Positions 13,034 through 24,214 of a stretch of 64,000 nucleotides of DNA are shown here, one piece after another (position 1 is the first letter of the stretch; each line of letters begins with the position of its first letter). The notes beneath the pieces are model-generated. The model saw nothing but the letters and a program-made list of their open reading frames with translations. It did not search any database and had not been told where the DNA came from. The DNA is from Neolentinus lepideus HHB14362 ss-1 (taxonomy: Eukaryota > Basidiomycota > Agaricomycetes > Gloeophyllales > Gloeophyllaceae): the NCBI GenBank assembly GCA_001632425.1, contig KV425564.1, positions 310,001-374,000 on the forward strand. The letters are read 5' to 3'. A program made the translations under genes and the position numbers.

Positions 13034-15474
13034 TCATGATCCAGGCCCTCTGGGTGGAGGGGCTGAACTACTCCACGGGATAGACGAACTTGGTTCCTCC
13101 GCTTCTAACGCCTGCACAGGACTCAGACCGTGCCACAACGCATTCATACAAAAAGCAGGCTCACCTCTAGAAGCATTGGCAAAACACTATCAACCTCTTG
13201 TGGAGGAATACCGCCGCAGCCAATACTGATCAATCTCCGGTATTCCGCCATTTTACCCTCTGTCCCGGACTCTTCTTGATGTTTTACGAACTCCTCGAAA
13301 AGTTCTCTTCGTCTCTTCCTATGTCTGTCCAAATCCTGTCTCAACACTTCGCAGGCTTGATGCAACGCCTCTGGATCGGCAGGCACATCAGAATGTAGAG
13401 CAATGAGGTCATTGATATCTTCTGGCTGCGAGGCAGCTTTTCGCTTGCCTTTCCGCTCGCTCTTCTCGGTAGTGACCTCCACATGATTCATGGATTCATC
13501 TGGATGGAAGGCGAAATTCTGCGAAGGTATATGCAACGCGCCACCTGCTGCGTCTCGGATGGCCTTCTCGCGATCCTCCTCATCCTTCACCCACTTCTCC
13601 CAGCCTAGACGGTAGCGTTTCCCCATCTTGACTAGCAATTCTTGCTCCAGTTCTTGCAAGCTTTCGTTGGAGTAGTTAAGCGAACCCGCTTGCGCTTTCA
13701 GATGCGCGACATTTCGCTGGCTCTCCAAGATTTCTGTTTGCATGTGCGCTAGCGTCGCGTGTGCTTGAGTCATATCCTTTTCCTTCTCATGGAATTCCTC
13801 GTCGAATGACTGGGCGAGACTATCCAGCATAGCCGTAACATCGTTCATACACCGAGTGCTAGTCCGCTGAGCAGCCACAGAGAAATGCAGCGGCAATTTG
13901 TCTCCACTAGCCGGGGCGTACGCATAACCAGTCGGTGCGGGCCCGTGCGGATACGCAGCGTGGGCATTCCGGAAAGACATGCCCAGGGCCCGAGAGGGCA
14001 AGATGGGCGACGACCGGAATCGTTCATCCTCTAGGATATAGTCCTCTGCGCTTTTACCATCGCTGTTTACGATTTTGGGATCCGCGCCATGATCGATGAG
14101 TAGCTTCACAAGTCGCTTGCTCCTACATCTGGCAGCCATAGTAAGAGCAGTCTCCCCATCTTCATCCTGGAAGTTGATAATGTCCTTTAATTCCAAGGGG
14201 TACTGCGCTAAGCGATTCAGTATACTCTCCATGTAATACCGAGCCGCATGAGTCTTGCCCTTGGACATAGCGACGTCGACAATGTGATGAAACACGGTCC
14301 GATTCGCGTTGTCGATGTTCAGCGTCGCCCCATGCAGGAGTTCGAACAGTTCAGGGAACTTGCGCACGTCATAATTGTTCGCGAACATAACTGAACGCAT
14401 GAGACACGTCTGCCCGGCATTATTCGTCCTGAACTTGTCTGCACCTGCCGTCAGGAGAAGCTTGACTATCCGAAGGCGACCCATGGCGGCAGCCCAATGC
14501 AGTGGCGTGTGCCCGTCGTCGTCAATGACCACATTCGGATCGAAATCGGGCGGTGGCTCGATAAGACACTTGGGGATCTGGTTTGTGTCGGAGATGAAGT
14601 ATTCCAGTATCTGCTCGGCGTACTGCTGGCCGTCTGCTTCGTCGGTGGCAGCGATGTCCATATCGTCTCGCTCGACGGAGCGACGCCGTTTTCTTGGCCG
14701 GCCGTTCCGCTGATATCCACCTTCCTCATTGTCTGACAAAGCATCGGGACCTGGGCTTCGGATAGGGGAGGGAGTACGTGAACTGGACGATCCTTCGGAT
14801 GGGGATGGGGTTAGCGTCCCGTCTTCTGAGGCCCGAACCGATATGCTGTCTTCTTCAGAGTCGACATCGACGTCAGCGACAGTCCGACGAGATGAGCGTG
14901 TTGCCACCCCAGGACCATCGCCGGCCGCTTTCTTGGACGGGCGGCTGCCCGGTGCGGCTACCAGATGTTTGGGGGCTAATGGGGGGCTCTCGGCAGCAGG
15001 TGTGAAGTCGATGAGGGGCCGCAGGTGCTGTTCACAATTATATTGTTTGCATAACTCCAAGCCTCGGTGTAGGGGGATCCATGTCCCTGGATATGACAAC
15101 TCAGAAGCTGCGAGGTAGAGAGCGTGTATATCAGCGCACCTTGGTATTTTCCGTATCCTCCCTGGACCTTCTCGTGCTCGCCCTTCTGCACCTCCCTTTC
15201 CAGTATACGAGTTCGTTGTGGCTTGTCAAATCCCGCCACCTTAAGGATCTGGGTCGCGTTCAACCATGAGTCGGACCGTCGCCGCATAACAGCCACTGAT
15301 TTGCACATCCTACGCGTAAAGATAATTAGAATGCGTGTCGATTCGCGTCTACATCTACGTACATCTCATACACTGGGATACCACTATAAGTGGCCTACGA
15401 AAAACGGTTAATCGCCATCGGCATAAATTGATTCGCTGAGATTAACGCACCTTGAATATTTGGTTGTCGGGCAT
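13034..15474 (-). CDS. MBP1: APSES transcription factor Mbp1/Swi4-like, ankyrin repeat protein
   Basis: Five exons: 15451-15474, 15363-15394, 15140-15309, 13165-15086 and 13034-13111. Phases agree, giving 741 residues. The N-terminus (residues 8-110) is an APSES/KilA-N DNA-binding domain: [50 protein letters not shown] and GKYQGTWIPL. A Ser-rich acidic linker with a basic RKRRRS patch follows. Ankyrin repeats come next ([20 protein letters not shown], then [14 protein letters not shown]). The C-terminal part is helical and probably coiled coil, with [10 protein letters not shown]. This is the Mbp1/Swi4 type, the DNA-binding partner in the MBF/SBF complexes that drive G1/S genes through ACGCGN (MCB) sites. 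The last small exon reads [13 protein letters not shown]. Confidence 0.93.
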
Positions 15475-16328
15475 ACTGGATCACAGGAGCCTGATGCACC
15501 GCAGAACACCTATTACTTAGCTGTTGCGTACTGGATAATACAACGGCGAAAGGCTGCGCCTGGGTCACGTTCGCTCTGGCTTTAGAGACTTGCGGTGGGG
15601 GCTTGACGCGTCCAACAAGTGCAAACAACGACGCGTTCCCGCCCCGACGCGACATCGGAACTCGGCTCTGTCCGAATTCAGTCATCCGCAGGTCCGTGCC
15701 AGTGCCTTGTGTATATCTAGACACTACGATGTTCTAAAAGATCGCTTAATTCTGGTAACAGATCAACTCAGGTTCATTCAGGCCGTTATAATCTGTTATA
15801 ATTAGTAGTAAGCCGACCGCAGTCCAGTCGCGTCCCAGTGCACGAATTACTATCCGCCGGCATAACCGAGGAACTACAAATAGAGACGCGACAGTGATGA
15901 TTTCATTTATGCGCAGCGAGACTACATATGAAAAGCGGAGCCACTATAGAACACATATAGTGATATACATTCAAAAGGTACTTCATATGAGCTTGACGCT
16001 CCGTGACTTTGCCGAGCAACTTGGAAGCTTAGTAATTGCTCGTGTCCTTGCCATGACCCAGAGTAAGAAAAGTCGTGCATTAATCAAGACCAGCCAAGAT
16101 TTAGGGTGCTGAATATCATGCTGTATCCTATGAAGCAACATGAGACAGCCACGAGGCAACGCGAGAGTGGCACCGTGTCCCCGCGAAGATGCGATGGAGT
16201 GGTAATTACCATATTTGGGACAAGGCTGGCGTTGTTGGTTCGTATTTATGCCACGCGCTTCTCTTCGGTCGTGTTCCGCTTGCTTTTGTTCGTCCTCGTC
16301 GTGTCGCTCGTCTTCGACGCTCGCGACT
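15475..16328. other. Intergenic between MBP1 and CDC14 starts
   Basis: 854 bases between two divergent genes. A minus-strand frame at 15395-15724 continues upstream of the MBP1 start but is separated from it by an in-frame TGA and is probably 5' UTR. The rest is AT-richer and without recognisable coding content; it should hold both promoters. Confidence 0.45.
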
Positions 16329-18534
16329 ATGACAATCGTCCAGCCACCATGTGAGCCTTTGTGCAAGTTCTCTGATAGGTGCGTTGCCCGTCCCTTAGAG
16401 CACTGGAGTAGCCTTTGTGTTGATATCTGAACGTCCCTGATACAGGCTGTTCTTCACGACGTTCCCCCATCCTCCGCCGTCGGCTGATATTCTCAACCAA
16501 TCATCGAGCGAGGGTAATATAGGTGCACCGCGTATACGCTCGCAACCGAAGGGTGGACCGTCGGCGACTCCTGAAGACAACACGCCCTATTACTACTTTA
16601 CAATAGACGAACAGCTGTCATACATGTCGTTCTTTCTGGATTGGGGACCATTGAACATCGCGCAAGTGTATAAGACGTGCATCTACATCCATGAACTGCT
16701 GGAGGTGTGTGTCTGTATCGCTGGCCGAGGATCGTGTATTGATGTGTGCCACAGGACGAGGATCTTACCAATCATAAGCTTGTCCTATACTCCAGCAATG
16801 ACCCGAGGAGGAAGGCGAACGCTGCTCTGCTTATGGCTCTCTATGTTGTACGTGCAAGCTCGTGTTCAGCGTCGTGAATGCTGACCTTATACAAACAGAT
16901 GATTGTGCAACGACGAGCGCCCTGGGAGGCTTTTCATCCCATAGCAGAGCTTGAGTTCATGCCATTCCGGGATGCTGGCCGTGGGCCATCGGACTTTAAC
17001 CTCAGCATCCAGGACTGCTTATGGGGTATTTGGAAAGCTATGCAAAATGGGCTATGCGACATGAACGAATTCAGCTCGGACGAATATGAATATTACGAGA
17101 AAGTGGAGAACGGTGACTGGAACTGGATAACTCCGAATTTTATTGCGTTCGCATCCCCGGTGGACCCTTTGTGGATCAAGAAGGAGAAAGAAAGGAAGGA
17201 GGTGGCGGAGAGGGCGGGCACGCCGGCACCCATCAAATCAGGGTCCAGTGCAACGAGTTTGAGAGGCAAGTTGCCCACACCCTTCGCAAATTGCTTGGAT
17301 TACTTCGAAAAGAAAAACATCAAAGCGGTGGTGCGATTGAATACCGAGCTGTACGATAAGGATTTATTCGAGGAGCGGGGCATGAAGCACGTCGAGATGT
17401 ACTTTGATGATGGTACGAACCCAACGGACGAGATCGTGCGTCGTTTCATCGACTTGTCGGATGAGATCGTAGAGTCGGGAGGTGTCGTTGCCGTTCACGT
17501 AAGTACTTGTACCTATCGAGTCACTCTCCGGTCTCATCACCCTTTTTATCAAGTGCAAAGCAGGACTGGGTCGTACTGGAACTCTGATAGGCGCCTACCT
17601 CATCTGGAAGTACGGCTTCACTGCCCACGAAGCGATTGGGTTCATGCGAATTCTTCGCCCAGGAAGCGTGGTTGGCCCGCAGCAACAATACATGTACTTG
17701 AAGCAGCTTGAATGGGTCAAGTGGGCAGCTGCCGACGAGATACGTAAGGCGCAGGCAGCAGCATCCCTCGCTTCCGTGCCTATCGTCGCCCCAGCCACAC
17801 CTCCTGCTGAGACTCGGGAGCTCGAAGACGTGCCGATGGAGATCGTTCACATACCGACAAGGGATCTGCCGCCGGTTACGCCGAGCAAGCATGTTATTGC
17901 AGGTACTGCCAGGGCTAGGGAGATCACACCGCCAGGACAACCTCGCAAGACACCCGGTGCCAAACGTATGGCCGTCGACACGGATTCCGACGACAATGAG
18001 ATGGACATTGTCCCTGCTTTGAATGTAGGCTCTCCCAAATCGCCTGTCAAGCGCACCTCGCGTAGTCGTTTGATCAAGGCTGAAAGTCGGGGGACGCGGA
18101 TAACCCGCTCCGCTGCCCATCAAAGCGTGAGGGATGCGGGAGCTGGTTTGGGACCAGTGAGGACCGGGAATGGTGCAAACAAGATCCCTCGACTGGCCGG
18201 CGGGCCCCCATCGGGTGCTCCTGTAACGCGAGCCAGGGCTGCTGCTGCTGCCGCTGCGGTCAAAACTCGTCGAGGTACTGTACCTAAACTTCCTGGTACA
18301 CCTTCTCGGCTCCCGACTTTGATCCCTAGTAAACGGGGACACGCCAACGCCAACTCCCTAAATGAAGTCGCTGCAGCTACGGTGAAGGTCACTACTACTG
18401 CCTCTACCAAAGATACGTGGATGAAGGACAACGCTCCCGCGATTGTTGTTCCCGGCACGAAGTCAGAGAGACCAGGCTTGAGACCCATGCGGCGTCGACG
18501 GAGCAGCTTTAGCGCTGCCGACGTCGTGGCATGA
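16329..18534 (+). CDS. CDC14: Dual-specificity protein phosphatase Cdc14
   Basis: Five exons: 16329-16378, 16446-16704, 16755-16847, 16899-17498 and 17554-18534. All phases agree, giving 660 residues. The N-terminal domain shows [30 protein letters not shown], and [20 protein letters not shown]. The central part has [12 protein letters not shown] and [17 protein letters not shown]. The catalytic domain ends in the P-loop [14 protein letters not shown] with the nucleophilic Cys and the Arg, followed by [20 protein letters not shown]. The C-terminal third is Ser/Pro/Ala-rich and disordered. Cdc14 reverses Cdk phosphorylation at mitotic exit and cytokinesis. One intron falls exactly between the His and Cys codons of the P-loop. 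Confidence 0.96.
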
Positions 18535-18930
18535 GCTCTTTGGACTTCTGATCTTAGCTCTGGCATCTTAATCGCATCGTTCATCTGCTCTGGGTTGCTG
18601 TCTAATGCCCTCGCATCTATTTTCCGATAATGCATTTTTGTGATATATTGTTTCTCTTTCTTTTTCTACTTCATTTCTGTCCTTGTGACACCTTTTTTCC
18701 CATCATGCGCGTCCCTCATTCAAAACCCAGATCACCGCGCAACATTGAAACCCCACGAATGCCGCTCCTTAACCTTCTCTTTACCATCTCATAATATGCC
18801 GCTCGGTAATGTTTGTATCATGGAGGCTCCCAGATTCCTTCTCCTATGCAACTGTACCATAATCATTTGTATATATAACTTATCTACCAGCATGTTATAC
18901 ATTTGATTTGCTGCGCAGAGCTAGTCACCC
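18535..18930. other. Convergent 3' region of CDC14 and HEM12
   Basis: 396 bases between two stop codons that face each other. The stretch is T-rich on the plus strand near 18650-18690. No coding signal; it holds the 3' UTRs of both genes. Confidence 0.5.
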
Positions 18931-20196
18931 TCAGAAGGAAGTTTTTGCAGAGTATTTGTGTACGCATTCGAGGAAGAATCGCATGTCTTCTGGATCTACT
19001 CCCGGCGTGATACCATGTCCCAGGTTTGCGATCCAGCCCTTCGCAGATCCATCTCTTTTGAAGCTAGCAGCCATACGCTTCACCTCTCTCTGTACCGCTT
19101 CCCGGCCACCGTACAAGACATTTGGGTCTAGATTGCCTTGCAGAGCCACCCTGTTTCCAACAATGCGGCGGGCCTCGGCAGCATCAATGCACCAGTCGAG
19201 ACCGAGGACATCGTAGCCCGCGTCCGCTAGTGTAGCTAGGGACTGATTTGCGCCCTTGGCGAAGAGCGTCATGGGGACTGCAGACACGTTTTCGGTGGCA
19301 AGTCGAGAGCGAACACCAGCGGATATGTGCCTCAGGGAAGGAAGAGAGAAGGTTGCAAAGTCATGTGGAGAGAGTTCACCCGCCCAGGAGTCGAATACTT
19401 GGACAAGCTGTCAGACGGTAAGCTATTTGTTCTGACCATTACATTCATAAAGATTATTCACCTGAGCGCCTGCCTTGATCTGGCCTACTAGTAAGTCCAC
19501 GCAGACATCGGCAATGCGCATAAGCAACGCCTTGGACTCTTCCGGGTACTTGAAAAGCCAAGTCTTACACTTCTGAAACGTCTTCGTCCCTCCTCCTTCG
19601 ATCATATACGAAAACAGCGTCCAGGGCGCACCACAGAAACCAATTAGAGGAACTTCGCCGTTCAGCTCCTTCCGCACCTTCGTGATGGCTTCGAACAGAT
19701 AACCCAGTTCCACATTCACATCGACCACCTTCTTGAGCTTGCCCACGTCCTCTGGTACGTTCAGAGGATCTGGGAAGGATGGACCTGGGTTCATTAGGAC
19801 CTCCATACCCATCGCTTGTGGGATAACGAGGATATCGCTGAAGATGATAGCAGCATCCAGTATGCCCTTGTATCGTCTGACAGGCTGCAGAGTGATCTCG
19901 CATGCGAGGTCCGGAGTTCTGCATATTTCAAAGAATTCATGGTTTGCCCGCACCGCTCTGAACTCTTATATACGTCCACGTCAAACAAGTGCCATATAAT
20001 AAAATAGAACTAGGTGGGGTAACAGACCTGGGAGGTACCGCCCCGCCTGTCGCATAACCCATACCGGCGCTCTCTCCGTCTCCTCTCCTAACATTCCTCC
20101 TGTTACAATAAGATTATGGAACATTTGATTTCATGACGCACCTCGTGCTGCCCTCAACAGAAGGTCATTTTTTAAGGGGACAAATGTTTCCGACAT
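18931..20196 (-). CDS. HEM12: Uroporphyrinogen decarboxylase
   Basis: Several exons from the ATG at 20196 (MSETFVPLKNDLLLRAARG) to the stop at 18931, about 365 residues. An acceptor at about 20090 joins to GEETERAPVWVMRQAGRYLP, which contains the substrate-binding RQAGRYLPE motif, completed by the next exon (EFRAVRANHEFFEICRTPD). Further motifs are ITLQPVRRY, AAIIFSDILVIPQAMGM with the catalytic Asp, LIGFCGAPWTLFSYMIEGGG, VFDSWAGELSP, and near the end GLDWCIDAAEAR, LQGNLDPNVLYG and WIANLGHGITPGVDPE. The enzyme removes four acetate carboxyl groups from uroporphyrinogen III to give coproporphyrinogen III in cytosolic heme synthesis. It is divergent from SHG1. Confidence 0.96.
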
Positions 20197-20515
20197 GCCT
20201 CCAGACTTGGTACAACGCGTGCGTATCGGTCGCAGACAATCCGGCTGAGACAGCGGTAAAGCGGGTTCGTCAAGCCGTGCTCTATATTCGTTTTATGCAG
20301 TCGTGATGTACGTGCGACAGTGGACAAGTGAGGAATTCGGGCGTATGGCAGTACTCTGGGCATGAGATCCATTGAAGATTATGATCATAGTAGGGGTGAG
20401 AATCGGGCCTAATCTCGGACTACGCGCGTTCCACTACCGCGTTCAGAACATCCATCACAAGTACTCTTATCCCTGCGGTCACTATTGCAAGTGCTTGGAA
20501 AGCTAGGACCTCGAC
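20197..20515. other. Divergent promoter HEM12/SHG1
   Basis: 319 bases between two opposing starts. It contains one ACGCGT (MCB-type) palindrome at 20215-20220, just upstream of the HEM12 ATG. No coding content was recognised. Confidence 0.5.
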
Positions 20516-21666
20516 ATGCCCATCAAAAATCCCACTCAGCTCGTCGACGAGTATGTCTCCTGAAGGGACCGAGTCCTGTTTACCCTGATGGACAAGCACG
20601 ACCAGGTTCAAAAAATCTGGCGAGTTCGACCGTTTACGACGGGAGCTGCTCAAGCAGTTCCAGAAGGGTGTCAGTAACTCAGGCTCAATCATGTTATTCA
20701 CTGTCTGAACTTATTCAATTCTTGAAAGGATGGTATCGAATCGTTCATGGCCCGAGTGGAGGACATAGCTCGACAGCGCATCAATGCAGACCAGAAATTG
20801 CAGTACATGCCGCCAGAGGCTGTTCACCGCGAGCTCATGCAGGAAATTGACCGGTAAGTGTATTGTTTGTCATTAGTTTATATGACGGTTCGCCGTGCCT
20901 ACATGCTGCCGGTGGCCCAACTGAATTACTGTTATGTCACAAAGATATCCGTTGGTTGAACGCGCTGTCGCGGATGTCTGTATGTTCTCCGATCCGGGAT
21001 TTGCAGCCAATATCCGCAGGTCTGTCACGAAGATTCTCCGCCAAGACAAAGGTGAACCCTTAGATGACGAACCAGGGTCTCCGGAAGGTACGTCGACCGT
21101 TCGGCTGTCGATTTTATTGTATTGAGGATCCTCCAGCCATGGACATAGACGAGCCATCAGACGATGAAACTCCCATTAATGTGACAAACTTTAGCTCCCA
21201 CCAAATGAATCCACTGCCTTCTTTGACGGAGAAGGAGCCCGCCTCTTCCATCAAGCCTTTTCCAGTGCAAGGTTCGACTGCAGAGTCACATTCGCTGGCA
21301 AGCGAAACTGCTCGTACCGTCGAACCTGTGGATGTGGACTCGGTCTCCCGGATGACGGCCCCCTTAAAGTCACCCTATAGTAGCACTGTTCTTCTTGACA
21401 GGTTCGATCCACCCAAAGAAAGTCATATCGAGGGCGCGGCGACTGAGAGCTTCGAGGCTCCTGACGGACCGAGTTCAGGTGCACCCCAGCCTGCGAATGC
21501 CGCTGACGTCCCTCAGTCAACCTCGACGCCGACAGGTCGGACATCCGACTCTAACACTCCCCAAAATATCCCCCTCCCTGATCACACTGTTCCGCGCGAC
21601 GCGGATGCTCCGCAAGTCATCCGAGAAGCAGACACTGTAAACGTATTCAACGACCAACGGAATTAA
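20516..21666 (+). CDS. SHG1: COMPASS (Set1 complex) component Shg1-like, BOD1/SHG1 domain
   Basis: Five exons from the ATG at 20516 to the stop at 21666, about 290 residues. The N-terminal 95 residues form a BOD1/SHG1 domain assembled from four exons: NPTQLVDEFKKSGEFDRLRR, ELLKQFQKG, SFMARVEDIARQRI, LQYMPPEAVHRELMQEIDRY and PLVERAV. This domain is shared by yeast Shg1, a subunit of the Set1/COMPASS histone H3K4 methyltransferase, and by animal BOD1 proteins. Residues about 80-115 read FSDPGFAANIRRSVTKIL. The C-terminal half (last exon, from about 21137) is acidic and Ser/Pro/Thr-rich without known domain. The intron after the first twelve codons and the one after QKG use GTATGT and GTCAGT donors respectively. 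Confidence 0.88.
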
Positions 21667-22088
21667 TGTTATTCATGCTGTCGGGCATCCTGCAGCAAAG
21701 GTCAGTTGAACATCCCCCATTCGATCTTCAACTTGAAAGGTCATCTCATCTGAAATAACGCGGTCAGCAAGTTTGGGTAGAGCGCAGATCGTTATGTTGC
21801 AGCACTTGCAATTTTATTGATATACTTTACACGACCCTCGAAAACGTGGTCAACTACAAGGATAGCAGCTAAGTAAAGTAAAGGATCCAGCACAAATAGA
21901 CCTCGGTGGAACGCAAACCTGAGCGCAGGTGAGATAGGAACGAGAAGATGCTTCAAGAGCAGGAGGGCGCCTAGCAACAAGAGCGCTGGCTCGTACCCAC
22001 GCAATCGGTGGTGTCAACAACGCTGGCGACACTGATGCGGTCGAAGCGGAAAGGCACGTCGAAGGAAGGAAGGGAGGAGTGTTGTGTA
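21667..22088. other. Convergent 3' region of SHG1 and P450
   Basis: 422 bases between facing stop codons. Open frames on the minus strand here extend from the P450 terminal exon in other frames. I see no independent gene. Confidence 0.45.
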
Positions 22089-24214
22089 TCACGCAACTGA
22101 ACGAACGAGAGCTTCCGCTTTCTGCGAGCGTGGTTTGATGGAACAAGGGAATGGTTTCGGGTGACTGAGGAATGGGGAAATACGCCAGTAAGAAAGCGCG
22201 AGGACATCAGGCATCCACCACAGGGAAGTCATGCGATGAAGACGAACCTGATGGTACCGGTCGTGTAGTCAACGACGGGTTCGAGGACCGTTCCGGAGGC
22301 GTCTACGGCTTTGGCAATATCAAAGACTGCCAGGGACATGGCGCAGGAGATAAAGACCGAGGCATCTGCAAGTTTCATGCCCGGGCAAACTCTGAAAGAA
22401 GACCAGAGCGTAAGGCCATGACCCGTATCACGCAATGCGGGGGCTTACCTCCGTCCGAAGCCGAAGCAAAACGAGCGAGGATCTTGTTCAGGCTGAGACT
22501 TGAGGAACCGGCTGGGATTGAACTCTAAAGGTTCAGAGTACGTCCTCGGATCGTGAAGAATCTGCCTGTTGACGCCGACGCCGATTAGGCAATAACCGAA
22601 CTTTGTTTAGTGACACAAGAAAAGCGATGATCATCCAATACGCGTACCAGATGTTAGCAATAACGACCGAGCCTTTGGGAATATAATGTCCTTGATGGAT
22701 ATCGTCTTCTGTTACTCTGTGAGGGACGCCTAGCAACAGAGACCAGTTTAGAACACACAGGAAGCTCTTGGGGAAAAGAAGACAGCGTCGCTCACCCAAA
22801 GGCGTAACAGGATTCCATCGCAGCACCTCCTTGACCAGGGCTTCGACGTATGGGAGATTCTCCCGGTCCTGGAAGGTGGGCAACCGGTCGTTGCCGATGA
22901 CAGCATCGATTTCAGTCTGTGCTTTCTTCTGGATCTCGGGATGGAGAGTCATCGCAAGGTAGAAAGTATAGATCGCCGAAACAGTCTTGGTATGCATGAG
23001 TCAGTATCGTATAAGTATAATCGCGGTCGTTTGCTCACAGTGTCAGCGCCACCTATAGACGAAGGCATTGTTGGTCAAATAGGTACAAAACATCAAATAA
23101 AGTGACTGCACTCACCAGAGTAAAGAGAAGCAGCCGCCCACTTTATAGTTGATTGTTCTCCCGCAGTGATTTCTGCGCTTTCCAGAAGACTTTGCGTAAT
23201 GGACGGTGCCGCGACTCCGGCAGCCTTATCATGAAGTTATTGGAGTTTCAGACATTTCCGTGCAGAAAATCTCACCATCTGACACCGAACGAAGTCCAGG
23301 GGCACGTTGACCATGTCATTCAAAGTCTTGGACCAAGAAGCAGCCTTCTTTTTCCAGTTGGCCCCAGGGAACCACTCGGGTACGTGCCGTACTTTGAATA
23401 GTTAATATACGACATCCGTTCGTGATAATCATATTGAGTACTCACGTGCAGGCATGACGTCGACAAGGAATGCCCCAGGTGCGGTAGCCAGAGAAAATTG
23501 CTCGGTGGCCTGGTCCACGACCTCTACGATAGGATCTCTCTCCTCCTTCACTCTGTAACCGTAGGCAAGTTCCAATATGATGGAGCCGGCCGTCCTAGGA
23601 CGCAGCGTTATATTGGAGCCGACGCTTCCAATGCAATATAATGCTCACCACCGGATATGTTCAGCAATGGCATGAGGCTTGGTCAGAACGCGCTTCAGGA
23701 ACCTAGCCGTCTCTCGCTCTTCAACTGGATGGTACTGAGCAATGTTGGACTTTGTGCCGATCGCGCAATGGAACATCTTGCGGATGGAGCGGAAGCGGTC
23801 ACCATAGGGTGTCAGGGCCAGGGTGCCTTTCCAACCAACAAGTTCGCCCGCCATCATGAGGAAAGGACGGTCCGAATAGATGGAACTCTTGCGGTCCAGC
23901 ATCTCGATTGCCAACTTGGATGAATTAAGGATGATCAAGGTCTGGCCAAGGACGTTCAATGATACCAAATCACCTGAAGTCAAAAAAGGTAAGCAATGTG
24001 TGATTGCTGTAATACAGAACATACCCCAGACTTGACCCCACTTGGAGAAAGTCTTCCACTCCTGTTCCGTTGGCATATCCAGAAGGTTGCCTATGATTGG
24101 CAATCCCTTCGGGCCGGGCGGGTACGGTGCAGGTGGTCTGGTGTTGAACAGCTGCTTCAGTAAAACAACTGCCAGTACGAGGAGGCTGCAGTCAATAAGG
24201 ATAAGGAGAGCCAT
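22089..24214 (-). CDS. Cytochrome P450 monooxygenase
   Basis: Multi-exon gene from the ATG at 24214 to the stop at 22089. The N-terminus is a membrane anchor ([19 protein letters not shown]) followed by the Pro-rich hinge [14 protein letters not shown]. The I-helix motif is split by an intron (GGADT then TVSAIYTFY). The K-helix ExxR is in [15 protein letters not shown], the PERF-like region is LEFNPSRF, and the heme-binding loop is FGFGRRVCPGM, also split by an intron next to the ligand Cys. A last small exon encodes [14 protein letters not shown]. All key residues are present, so it is probably functional. Microsomal class II P450s of this type are numerous in wood-decay basidiomycetes; substrate and CYP family cannot be assigned by eye. 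Confidence 0.93.

Noticed and set aside
15983..16366. Minus-strand 127-codon frame upstream of CDC14
   Set aside because: Overlaps the CDC14 first exon, has no family resemblance and a composition typical of antisense shadows.
22270..22290. tRNA B-box-like gggttcgagg
   Set aside because: It lies inside a P450 coding exon and there is no matching A box or cloverleaf around it.
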